This document shows positions 19,726-27,829 of a stretch of DNA of 38,736 nucleotides, in pieces. The first letter of the stretch is position 1. Each line of letters starts with the position of its first letter. Position numbers and translations under genes: made by a program. Below the pieces are notes generated by a model. The model was not told the DNA's origin and did not search any database. It saw only the letters and a program-made list of their open reading frames with translations. Origin of the DNA: Pseudomonas lactucae (lineage in GTDB: Bacteria > Pseudomonadota > Gammaproteobacteria > Pseudomonadales > Pseudomonadaceae); NCBI RefSeq assembly GCF_016937615.1, contig NZ_JAFHKI010000009.1, positions 1 through 38,736 of the forward strand, in the 5' to 3' direction.

Positions 19726-20214
19726 TTGAGCCCGTCCAACACCGTCGAAGTCCTGTACAACGACCATCACCACTGGCTCACCGGCTGGTTGCGACGCAAA
19801 CTCGGCTGCCCGGAAAGTGCCGCCGACCTGGCGCAAGACACCTTCATCCGCGTGCTCACTGCCCGCGAAGTCCCCACGTTGATCGAGCCGCGCGCGTTCC
19901 TCACCACAATCGCCAAGCGCGTGCTGTACAACTTCTACCGTCGCCAGGACCTGGAACGCGCCTACCTCGACGCCCTGGCGCAGATGCCCGAATACGTGGC
20001 GCCGTCGGAAGAAGAACGCGCGATCATCCTGCAAACCCTGGTGGAGCTGGACCAACTGCTCGACGGCCTGCCCGTCCAGATCAAGCGCGCCTTCCTGCTG
20101 GCGCAACTCGATGGCCTGACCTACGCGCAAATCGGCGCCGAACTGGGTATCTCCATCGCCACGGTCAAACGCCACCTGCATAAAGCCGCCCTGCGCTGCT
20201 ACTTCGCCCTATGA
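19726..20214 (+). CDS. fecI: ECF sigma factor FecI
   Basis: FecI directs RNA polymerase to the fecA promoter when ferric citrate is bound outside the cell. The product is 162 residues if started at the TTG at 19726, which has GGAG 8 bases upstream. Further upstream starts (ATG at 19624 or 19441) would place the Fur-box dyad inside the gene and add atypical sequence. Region 2 is VEVLYNDHHHWLTGWLRRKL followed by SAADLAQDTFIRVL. The region 4 helix-turn-helix is LTYAQIGAELGISIATVKRHL. It overlaps fecR by 4 bases (ATGA), and fecA follows. Confidence 0.9.
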   Translation: MSPSNTVEVLYNDHHHWLTGWLRRKLGCPESAADLAQDTFIRVLTAREVPTLIEPRAFLTTIAKRVLYNFYRRQDLERAYLDALAQMPEYVAPSEEERAIILQTLVELDQLLDGLPVQIKRAFLLAQLDGLTYAQIGAELGISIATVKRHLHKAALRCYFAL

Positions 20215-21152
20215 ATGTCTCGAACCAGGTCGCCGAACAAGCCGTGCGCTGGCTGATGGAAACGCAGCAAGGCGCACTCAACCCGCGCCAGCACGCAGCC
20301 TGGCAGCGCTGGCTGAATGCCCACAGCGAACACCAGCGCGCCTGGGACCATATCCAGCACGTCAACCAACGTCTGCGCGGCATGCCCTCGCCCCTCGCCC
20401 ATGCCGCCTTGAATGCGCCGACCGCCACCAGCCGGCGTCAGGCGCTCAAGCTGCTGCTCATCCTCGGCGCCGGTTCGGCCGCGGCCTGGGGCCTGCGCCA
20501 GCAACCTATCCTGCCACCGCTGAGCGCCGACTACCGCAGCCCGGTGGGCCAGCGGCGCAAGGTGCAATTGGCCGACGGCAGCCAGTTGCAGCTCAATACC
20601 GGCAGTGCGGTGGATGTGCATTTCGACGGCCGCCAGCGCCTGATCCGACTGCTCGAAGGCGAGATCATGCTCAGCGGCATCGTCGGTAACGCGCCGCTGC
20701 AGGTGCTCACGGGCCAGGGCCTGCTCACCAGCCAGGCGGCGCGCCTGAATGTGCGCCAGTTCAATGACCACACCCAACTGGCGGTACTCGCCGGGCAGGT
20801 CGAGGTGATGCCCAACCACTACAGCGGCCCGCCGCTCAGGGTGGAGGCCAGGCGCCAGGTCAATTTCACCGCTAAAGGCTGGGACACGCCGCGCTCCACC
20901 GACGCCAACAGCGGCGCCTGGGCCGACGGCATGCTGGTGGCCGCGCATATGCGCCTGGAAGACTTGCTCGACGAGTTGGGCCGTTATCGACGCGGCCAGC
21001 TCAATTGCGACCCGCAGGTGGCCGACCTGCTGATCTCCGGCAGCTACCCGCTGGATAACAGCGAACGCATTCTCGACCTGCTGGAGGTCAGCCTGCCGGT
21101 GAAAGTGCGGCGCTTTACCCGCTACTGGGTGACCGTCCAGGCACGCGCCTGA
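20211..21152 (+). CDS. fecR: Ferric citrate regulator FecR (anti-sigma/sensor)
   Basis: FecR transmits the signal from FecA in the outer membrane to FecI in the cytoplasm. The 313-residue protein has an N-terminal cytoplasmic domain (VAEQAVRWLMETQQGALNPRQ), a twin-arginine segment SRRQALKLLL at about residues 74-83 leading into the membrane span (LLILGAGSAAAWGL), the periplasmic FecR domain (VQLADGSQLQLNTGSAVDV) and a C-terminal STN-like domain. Tat-dependent insertion has been described for FecR-type regulators and the motif here fits. The start overlaps the fecI stop by 4 bases. Unlike the second FecR at 15796-16772, this gene is intact. Confidence 0.93.
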   Translation: MNVSNQVAEQAVRWLMETQQGALNPRQHAAWQRWLNAHSEHQRAWDHIQHVNQRLRGMPSPLAHAALNAPTATSRRQALKLLLILGAGSAAAWGLRQQPILPPLSADYRSPVGQRRKVQLADGSQLQLNTGSAVDVHFDGRQRLIRLLEGEIMLSGIVGNAPLQVLTGQGLLTSQAARLNVRQFNDHTQLAVLAGQVEVMPNHYSGPPLRVEARRQVNFTAKGWDTPRSTDANSGAWADGMLVAAHMRLEDLLDELGRYRRGQLNCDPQVADLLISGSYPLDNSERILDLLEVSLPVKVRRFTRYWVTVQARA

Positions 21153-21198
21153 ATTAATTTGAAAAAACGATGAGCCGTTTTCCCAGCCTCGCGTGACA

Positions 21199-21230
21199 GA
21201 GAAGGAAAGCCACCTTGATCCTTCCTTCTC
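21199..21230 (+). promoter_or_regulatory. Hairpin immediately upstream of fecA
   Basis: GAGAAGGAA and TTCCTTCTC form a perfect 9-base inverted repeat around a 14-base loop. The second arm touches the AGGA ribosome site of fecA. It could be a protein-binding site or an mRNA structure affecting fecA translation; the sequence does not decide. Confidence 0.4.
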
Positions 21231-21243
21231 AGGACCGCCCTTC

Positions 21244-23583
21244 ATGCCCCAGCAGCCGACCCTCATCGCCCGCACCTTGCGCCAATTATTACTGGGCGCC
21301 AGCCTCAGTTTCACGCTACTGCCCTGCGCAATGGCGGCCGACGCCAAGCCTTATCACATCGCCCCGACCTCGCTTGAGGCCGCGCTGAACCAGTTTGGCC
21401 GCGAAGCCGGCGTGCTGATTTCCTTCGGTTCCGACGTCACGGCCGGCCTGCAGAGCCGTGGTTTGTCCGGCAATTACAGCGCCGCCGAAGGCCTGCAAAA
21501 ACTGCTGGAAGGCAGCGGCCTGCAAGCCCGCCCCGAAGGTGACAACGCCTTCAGCCTGCAACCTTCGAATGCACCGGCGAGCGTCGAGCTGGCAACCTCC
21601 AGCGTGGTCGGCGACTGGCTCGGCGATGCGGCGCAAACCAACGTGTTCGAGCACCCCGGCGCCCGTGACGTGATCCGCCGCGAGGCATTCGAACGCCAAG
21701 GCGCCACCCAGGCCAAGGACGTGCTCAACCGCATCCCCGGTGTCAACGCGCCGGACAACAATGGCACCGGCAGCCACGACATGGCGCTGAACTTCGGCAT
21801 TCGCGGTCTCAACCCGCGCCTGGCATCGCGCTCCACGGTGCTGATGGACGGCATCCCGGTGCCCTTCGCACCCTATGGTCAGCCGCAACTGTCCTTCGCG
21901 CCGATCAGCATGGGCAACATGGACGCGGTGGACGTGGTGCGCGGTGGCGGCGCGGTGCGCTATGGTCCGCAGAACGTCGGCGGCGTGGTCAACTTCGTGA
22001 CCCGTGCAATCCCGGACGCGCCCACCGTCAAAGGCGGCTTGCAGACCGAAACCAGCCCCTCCTCCAGCCACGACGGTTTCAAGACTACCGGCAACCTGTT
22101 GGCCGGCGGCACGGCCGACAACGGCCTGGGCGGCGCGATTCTGTACTCCGGCACCCGGGGCGGCGATTGGCGTGAACGCAGCGATACACACATCGACGAC
22201 CTGATCCTCAAGGGCAAATACCAGCTCGACGACGCCAACAGCTTCAACGCCATGGCACAGTACTACGAAGGCCAGGCGGATATGCCCGGCGGTTTGAACG
22301 TGGCGGACTACAAGGCCGACCCGTACCAGTCCACCCGCCCCTACGACAAATTCTGGGGCCGCCGTACGATGTTCAACGTCGGCTATCGCTATGAGCAGGA
22401 CCGGCGCGAGTTCACCGTCAACAGTTTCTTCACCAAGACCCTGCGCAGCGGCTACCTGGACCAGGGCACGTTCCTGTCGCTGTCGCCGCGCGAGTATTGG
22501 GTACGCGGCCTGGAAACCCGTTTCGCCCAGGGCTTCGACCTGGGCCCGACCAGCCATGAAGTCGGCGTGGGCTACCGGTACATCAACGAAGCCGGCCACG
22601 AACTGCGCTACCGCACGCCCATTTCAGCCAACAACCAGCAAATCCCAAGCACCGACAGCCGCAACGACCGCGACACCCGTGGCGGCACCGAAGCCAATGC
22701 GTTCTTCATCGACGACCGGATCGACATCGGCAAGTGGACCCTCACGCCGGGCATTCGCTACGAGATGATCGAATCCCAGCAGACCAACAACCTCACCAAC
22801 GTGAAGTACAAGGGCGACTACAACACCGCACTGCCGGCATTGAACGTGCTGTATCACTTGACCGACGACTGGAACCTCTACGCCAATACCGAAGGCTCAT
22901 TCGGCAGCGTGCAGTACAGCCAAATGCCCAACCGCGTGACCAGCGGCGAGGTAAAACCGGAAAAAGCCCGCACCTGGGAACTGGGCACGCGCTATGACAA
23001 CGGCAGCCTGCGCGCGGAAATCGGCGCGTTCCTGATCAACTTCGACAACCAGTACGAAAGCAACCAGACCAACGACTCGGTGATCGCCCGTGGCGAAACC
23101 CGCCACCAGGGCATCGAGACCAGCCTCAACTACGCACTCGACGGCCTGAGCCCGGCGCTGGCCGGCTTCGATGTGTACGCCACCTACGCCTACGTCGACG
23201 CCACCATCCGCGAAGACGGCCCGAACAAAGGCAACCGCGTGCCCTTCTCTTCCAAGCACAAAGGCACCCTCGGCGTGGGCTACACCGAAGGCCGCTGGAA
23301 ACTCAACCTCGACAGCAGCTACCAGAGCAGCCAGTTCGCCGACAACGCCAATACCCAGGCCGAAAGCGCAGACGGCGCCAACGGGCGCATCCCCGGCTAC
23401 ATGCTGTTCAGCAGCCGCGCGGCCTATGACTTCGGCCCGCAACTGTCGGACTTGAATGTGGCGGTGGGGGTGAAGAACATCTTCAACACGCAGTACTTCA
23501 CGCGCTCGTTTGACGATAACAACAAGGGTAAGTATGTGGGGGAACCGCGTACGGTGTATGTGCAGATGTCCGTTGCGTTCTGA
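21244..23583 (+). CDS. fecA: Ferric citrate outer membrane receptor FecA
   Basis: FecA is the TonB-dependent outer membrane transporter for ferric citrate. The 779-residue precursor has a signal peptide ending AMA-AD at about residue 31. A signalling (STN) domain follows (YHIAPTSLEAALNQFGREAG), then a plug with VLNRIPGVNAPDNNGTGSHD and FGIRGLNPRLASRSTVLMDG, and a barrel. The plug and barrel share long stretches with E. coli FecA as I recall it (VPFAPYGQPQLS, YWVRGLETRF, LTDDWNLYANTEGSFG). The barrel ends in the typical aromatic residue (SVAF). The ATG at 21244 is chosen over one at 21193 because it starts the signal peptide. The STN domain shows it signals through FecR. Confidence 0.95.
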   Translation: MPQQPTLIARTLRQLLLGASLSFTLLPCAMAADAKPYHIAPTSLEAALNQFGREAGVLISFGSDVTAGLQSRGLSGNYSAAEGLQKLLEGSGLQARPEGDNAFSLQPSNAPASVELATSSVVGDWLGDAAQTNVFEHPGARDVIRREAFERQGATQAKDVLNRIPGVNAPDNNGTGSHDMALNFGIRGLNPRLASRSTVLMDGIPVPFAPYGQPQLSFAPISMGNMDAVDVVRGGGAVRYGPQNVGGVVNFVTRAIPDAPTVKGGLQTETSPSSSHDGFKTTGNLLAGGTADNGLGGAILYSGTRGGDWRERSDTHIDDLILKGKYQLDDANSFNAMAQYYEGQADMPGGLNVADYKADPYQSTRPYDKFWGRRTMFNVGYRYEQDRREFTVNSFFTKTLRSGYLDQGTFLSLSPREYWVRGLETRFAQGFDLGPTSHEVGVGYRYINEAGHELRYRTPISANNQQIPSTDSRNDRDTRGGTEANAFFIDDRIDIGKWTLTPGIRYEMIESQQTNNLTNVKYKGDYNTALPALNVLYHLTDDWNLYANTEGSFGSVQYSQMPNRVTSGEVKPEKARTWELGTRYDNGSLRAEIGAFLINFDNQYESNQTNDSVIARGETRHQGIETSLNYALDGLSPALAGFDVYATYAYVDATIREDGPNKGNRVPFSSKHKGTLGVGYTEGRWKLNLDSSYQSSQFADNANTQAESADGANGRIPGYMLFSSRAAYDFGPQLSDLNVAVGVKNIFNTQYFTRSFDDNNKGKYVGEPRTVYVQMSVAF

Positions 23584-24455
23584 TCAACTACCCGCCAGGC
23601 ATGACGGCGTGCCGGCCACCAACGCGTCGATCGCACAGCGCGTCTTGGCCGGCATATGCGCCGCTGTCGGCCAGATCACATGAATGGGTGACGGCTGCTC
23701 GCGGTAGCCCGGCAGCACCGCTTCCAATTGCCCGCGCAGCACGTAGTGGGCAACCAGCCAGCTCGGCAGCCAGGCCAGGCCGACGCCTGCGATAGCGGCG
23801 TCGGCCACCGCCTGCAGATCATCCATCAGCAACGGCGAAGCCACGCGGGAACGGTGCGGGGTGTTGTGGCGGTAGGCGATGCCGCGATGGGCGGCCAGGT
23901 CTTCGATGGATTCAATCGGGCCGACGCGCTGCATATACGCCGGCGCGCCGCCAGGCATACCGACTGTTCACCCAGGCGCCGCGCGCTCAGGCGGTCGGTG
24001 TCGGGCAGCGGGCCGATGCGTACGGCGATGTCGAAACCCTCCTGCGCCAGGTCCACCAACCGGTCAGCGAAGCAAATCTCAATCTCCAAGGCGGGATAGC
24101 GATCCATCAAGCCCCACAGCGCGGGTGCCGCATAGTGGTGCCCGAAAGCCAGCGGCAAGCTCACCCGCAACCGCCCGCGTGGCTGTTGCCGACCGCTCTC
24201 CAGCACGGATTCCGCCGCCTCGAGTTCCGCCAGCGCGCGCAGGCAGTGTTCGTAGTAAGCCTGCCCGTCTTCGGTCAAACGCTGGCGACGGGTGGAGCGC
24301 TGCAACAGGCACGTGCCCAACCGCGCCTCCAATCGCGCCAAGCCTTTACCCACTGCGGAACGCGTGAGGTTCAACCGTTCGGCGGCCTCGGTCAGGTTGC
24401 CGCTTTCGACAATGTGCAAAAAGAGCTCAACGCCATCAAAACGCGGAGTAGCCAT
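23584..24455 (-). CDS. LysR-family regulator next to an MFS exporter (frameshifted near 23947)
   Basis: The N-terminal 160 residues (from 24455) carry the winged helix-turn-helix (LFLHIVESGNLTEAAERLNL...SAVGKGLARLEARLG) and the start of the ligand-binding domain. The rest (AYMQRVGPIESIEDLAAH to the stop at 23584) is in another frame. Restoring one G in the GGCGCG stretch near 23947 rejoins them at CLAAAPAYMQ, giving about 290 residues, normal for the family. It is divergent from the DHA2 exporter and most likely controls it. Its stop codon abuts that of fecA, so the two genes converge with no space between them. No inducer can be named. Confidence 0.85.
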
Positions 24456-24481
24456 GGTTATTTGTCGCCCTTTGTTCCCCT

Positions 24482-24498
24482 ATAAGCGGAAAACTTAT
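24482..24498. promoter_or_regulatory. Dyad ATAAG-N7-CTTAT in the LysR/MFS divergent region
   Basis: A perfect 5+5 dyad of the LysR-box kind lies between the divergent starts. It is bracketed by a wider 8-base inverted repeat, TTATTTGT (24458-24465) and ACAAATAA (24500-24507). Position and symmetry suggest a binding site for the adjacent LysR regulator. Confidence 0.5.
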
Positions 24499-24559
24499 CA
24501 CAAATAAAGAACCAGATTCCCCTGAGAATAAACCGATCCATTATCGACAGGAGAATCCC

Positions 24560-26071
24560 ATGCCACCCGCCACGACGTTATCGGTCACCCGCGCCCCCAG
24601 CACCGCCAGGAATAATCTCGCCCTCACCGCCGTGTGCCTGGTGGCCCTGATGTTCGGCCTGGAAATCTCCAGCGTGCCGGTGATCCTGCCCACCCTGGAG
24701 CAACAACTGGGCACTGGTTTTCAGGACGCCCAATGGATCATGAACGCCTACACCCTGGCCTGCACCAGCGTGCTGATGGCGGCAGGTACGTTGGCCGACC
24801 GCTTTGGCCGGCGGCGCATGCTGGTACTGTGCCTGTGGGTATTTGCCCTGGCCTCGCTGGCATGCGGGCTGGCCGATTCGACCGCCACGCTGATCGCGGC
24901 GCGATTCGTCCAGGGCATCGGCGGCGGCGCCATGATGATTTGCCAATTCGCCATCCTGTCGCACCTGTTCCGCGAACCGGCGGCACGGGCACGGGCGTTT
25001 GCGATCTGGGGCGTGATTGCCGGCGTGGGCCTGGGCTTCGGACCGATGGTGGGCGCGTTGATCCTGGCGGTGGCGGACTGGCGCTGGGTGTTTCTGGTGC
25101 ATGTGCCACTGACCCTGTTCACCCTGGTGCTGCTGCGCGTCAGTGTGGTGGAGTCGCGCGACCCGGCCGCGCACCGGCTGGACATCGCGGGGATGCTCAC
25201 GTTGACGCTGTCGGTGTTTGCCTTGGTTTACTTCATCACCCAAGGCAGCGAGCGCGGCTTCGACACACCGGCCATGCTCGCCTGGGCGGGTTTGGCGCTG
25301 GTTGGATTCCTGTTGTTCATTTGTATCGAGCGGCGCAGCGCGCACCCCATGTTCGATTTTTCGGTGTTTCGCATCCGGCGCTTCAACGGTGCGTTGATGG
25401 GTTCGATCGGCATGAACTTCAGCTTCTGGCCGTTCATGATCTACCTGCCGCTGTACTTCCAGGCGGGCCTGGGCTACGACACGATGACCACCGGCGGCGC
25501 CCTGCTCGCCTACACCTTGCCCACCTTGCTGATACCGCCATTGGCCGAGCGCCTGGCCTTGCGCTATGGCGCTGAACGCATCATTCCCCTGGGGCTGGGC
25601 GCGATGGGCGCGGGCTTTTTGACCATGGCGGCAGCCAATGGGGTCGAACAGCCGAGTATCGGCCTGGTGCTGCTCAGTTGCGTGATCGCCGGCGTGGGCC
25701 TGGCGCTGACCAATTCGCCCACCACCAACACCACCACCGGTTCGGTGTCGGCGGATCGCGCCGGCATGGCCTCGGGTATCGACCTCAGTGCGCGGCTGAT
25801 TACCTTGGCACTTAACATCGCATTGATGGGCCTGGTGCTATTGCTGGGGATCAGCCATCAACTGGCGGCAGTGTTACCCGACAGCACCGCCATGGATTGG
25901 CCGGCCATCAGCCAAAGCATTGCCGCCGGCAACCTGGATTCGGTGGGGCTGACCTTCAACGAGGCCCGGGCGGCACTGCGGCATGGCGCCGGTTGGGCGA
26001 TGTTGTTTGCAGGGGTGGGAGCTGGCGGCCTGGCAGTGTTGAGCCGGTACTTTTTCCGAGGCGGTCGCTGA
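24560..26071 (+). CDS. MFS transporter, DHA2 (14-segment) family
   Basis: A 503-residue proton-driven membrane transporter of the drug:H+ antiporter-2 kind. MFS motif A (GTLADRFGRRRM) is at residues 76-87, the antiporter motif region GVIAGVGLGFGPMVG follows at about 155-169, and about 14 hydrophobic segments span the length. The start at 24560 has GGAGA 7-11 bases upstream. It is divergent from a LysR-family gene, a common arrangement for inducible efflux pumps. The substrate cannot be told from the sequence. A weak hairpin follows at 26080. Confidence 0.9.
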   Translation: MPPATTLSVTRAPSTARNNLALTAVCLVALMFGLEISSVPVILPTLEQQLGTGFQDAQWIMNAYTLACTSVLMAAGTLADRFGRRRMLVLCLWVFALASLACGLADSTATLIAARFVQGIGGGAMMICQFAILSHLFREPAARARAFAIWGVIAGVGLGFGPMVGALILAVADWRWVFLVHVPLTLFTLVLLRVSVVESRDPAAHRLDIAGMLTLTLSVFALVYFITQGSERGFDTPAMLAWAGLALVGFLLFICIERRSAHPMFDFSVFRIRRFNGALMGSIGMNFSFWPFMIYLPLYFQAGLGYDTMTTGGALLAYTLPTLLIPPLAERLALRYGAERIIPLGLGAMGAGFLTMAAANGVEQPSIGLVLLSCVIAGVGLALTNSPTTNTTTGSVSADRAGMASGIDLSARLITLALNIALMGLVLLLGISHQLAAVLPDSTAMDWPAISQSIAAGNLDSVGLTFNEARAALRHGAGWAMLFAGVGAGGLAVLSRYFFRGGR

Positions 26072-26079
26072 ACGAAAAC

Positions 26080-26095
26080 GCCTGCATCTGCAGGC
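26080..26095. terminator. Short hairpin between the convergent MFS and HPF-type genes
   Basis: GCCTGCA-TC-TGCAGGC forms a 7-pair stem. On the minus strand it is followed by GTTTTCG, on the plus strand by CCGTTTG. It is a plausible weak terminator for either gene. Confidence 0.45.
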
Positions 26096-26121
26096 CCGTT
26101 TGTAGGGAGGTTAAAAATCGA

Positions 26122-26532
26122 TCAGCCGTTGATCACAGCGTTTTCGTTTTCCAGAAATTCCTCTTCCAGCGCGTCTTCATTCACTTTGTTGATCGGCTGG
26201 TTTTTCCCGGCAGCGCGAGGCTTGCCTTGCAGTCTGCCGAACAGATGCTCCAAAGCGTGTTCGAGCTTGGTTGCCGCACTGTCAATTGCCTGTTCCAGGG
26301 TATCGCCCTTGGCGGATACCGACAGCGGCTGATGGCCTTTTGGCCGCGCTTCCAGGCGGCAACTTAAATCGTGGGGACCGGGCTTGTCGCCGTTCTCATC
26401 CCGCAGATAGACCTCCACACGGGTCAGGTCTTCTTCATAACGTTCGAGCGTGCTCTCAATGGTAGTACGTACCCACTCCTCCAGTCGGATGCTGCTTTCA
26501 ATATGGTTATCGCTATTGACTTGGATTTGCAT
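26122..26532 (-). CDS. HPF/RaiA-family ribosome-associated protein
   Basis: The 136-residue product belongs to the S30AE family of ribosome hibernation or protection factors, which bind the 30S decoding site in stationary phase or cold stress. It begins MQIQVNSDNHIESSIRLEEW and shows RVEVYLRDENGDKPGPHDLSC (the beta-strand face) and GDTLEQAIDSAATKLEHALEH (the second helix). An acidic C-terminal tail of about 30 residues (LEEEFLENENAVING) extends beyond the core. This gene stands apart from the usual rpoN-hpf locus, so it is probably an additional paralogue. Confidence 0.85.
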   Translation of the reverse strand: MQIQVNSDNHIESSIRLEEWVRTTIESTLERYEEDLTRVEVYLRDENGDKPGPHDLSCRLEARPKGHQPLSVSAKGDTLEQAIDSAATKLEHALEHLFGRLQGKPRAAGKNQPINKVNEDALEEEFLENENAVING

Positions 26533-26744
26533 AGTTCTTCCCTTATTTCAGCTAGCTCGCGAGAGGTCACAACTGCGACACCAGGGTGGTGAAACCATGA
26601 CCTCTTGATTACACAATTGAGCACCTGCAGAAACAATTCAACCCCTTTGCAAAGATAAATCCTACATTACAAATTAAGCCTGACGACAAGCAAAAACGCT
26701 GTTAGGGTGGGGAGTTAGTTACATCTTCTTACGCCCCGAGAACC

Positions 26745-27692
26745 TTACAATTGCCCCTCTCCCATGGGATGCAATCCGCGAAAAATCTCCGCTTCCTCCA
26801 CCAGCCAGTCATGCACCGCACGCACGCCCGGATGACTCAGCGCGCCCGGCGCATACAGCAGCACATAGCGCTTATGGTTGGGCACCGCCAGGCCGAACGG
26901 CACGATCAAGGTGCCGCGCTCCAGTTCATCGTTCAGCAAGGTGCGTCGCGCAATTGCCACCCCCATGCCGGCGATGGCGGCTTCGATGGTCAAGTGGTTA
27001 CGGTTGAAGGTGTGGCCGCGGCGCACGTCAGCGTCGGGATGGCCGATCGCGTTCAGGTAAAACTCCCACTCGGCGTACTCATAACTCCCACGCCAAGCGG
27101 TAATGTCGTGCAGCAGTGGGAAATGCACCAGGTCAGCCGGGCCATGCAATGGCGGGCGGCCACGCAGCAGGCTCGGTGCACACACGGGGAAAATCTGCTC
27201 ATCCAGCAGGGCGGTGGATAACAGGCCGGGGTAGCTGCCGTCGTTCAAGTCAATGGCCAGGTCGAAATCGCCCTCGTGCAGGGCAATACTGCTGTCCTCG
27301 GCGACCATGCGCAGCTGGATATCCGGGAAACGTTGCTGCAAGCGTGGTAAACGCGGCGTGAGCCATTTGCCGAGAAACGACGGGATCGAACGCAGGCGCA
27401 AGGTGCCGCTGATCATGCCCGCATCGAGGCGCTGCAACTCGGCATCGATGCTGCCGTAAGCCTCTCCCACCGTCGCCGCCAGCCGTTGTCCCTCGGCGCT
27501 GAGCTCCACGCCCCGAGCCCGCCGATGGAACAACCGAAAGCCCAAACGCTCCTCCAACTGGCGGATTTGCTGGCTCACCGCCCCCGGCGTGATGTGCAGT
27601 TCCTCGGCGCAACGGGTGAACGACAAATGCCGCGCCGCGCAGGAAAACACGTGCAGCCAGACGTAAGTCTGACCATGAAGGGGGCGGGTCAT
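26745..27692 (-). CDS. LysR-family regulator divergent from sdaA (GcvA-like)
   Basis: A 315-residue LysR-type regulator of the GcvA-like group. The N-terminal winged helix includes HLSFTRCAEELHITPGAVSQ at about residues 23-42 followed by QIRQLEERLGFRLF. The effector-binding domain starts at LRLRSIPSFLGKWLTPRL. The gene is intact. It is divergent from L-serine dehydratase, with a perfect TTTAG-N5-CTAAA dyad five bases before its own start. Control of sdaA in response to serine or glycine is likely but inferred. Confidence 0.9.
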   Translation of the reverse strand: MTRPLHGQTYVWLHVFSCAARHLSFTRCAEELHITPGAVSQQIRQLEERLGFRLFHRRARGVELSAEGQRLAATVGEAYGSIDAELQRLDAGMISGTLRLRSIPSFLGKWLTPRLPRLQQRFPDIQLRMVAEDSSIALHEGDFDLAIDLNDGSYPGLLSTALLDEQIFPVCAPSLLRGRPPLHGPADLVHFPLLHDITAWRGSYEYAEWEFYLNAIGHPDADVRRGHTFNRNHLTIEAAIAGMGVAIARRTLLNDELERGTLIVPFGLAVPNHKRYVLLYAPGALSHPGVRAVHDWLVEEAEIFRGLHPMGEGQL

Positions 27693-27696
27693 AGAG

Positions 27697-27711
27697 TTTA
27701 GTCCTGCTAAA
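27697..27711. promoter_or_regulatory. LysR-box dyad TTTAG-N5-CTAAA before sdaA
   Basis: A perfect 5+5 dyad containing a T-N11-A core lies immediately upstream of the LysR gene start, in the region shared with sdaA. Binding here would repress the regulator's own gene and could affect sdaA. Confidence 0.55.
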
Positions 27712-27829
27712 GGGTGTCTTAGGATAATTCGTTGGTCAGCGCCGATCCAGCGGCTCAGTATCGCGCCAATTGCGCTCGCTCGACAAAAAATGGCAGCGAT
27801 TTCTACTCCATTGCTTGGAAGGCTTTAGC

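Noticed and set aside
21316..22599. A 427-codon open frame antisense to fecA
   Set aside because: It is the opposite strand of the strongly supported fecA gene, with no protein-like motifs.
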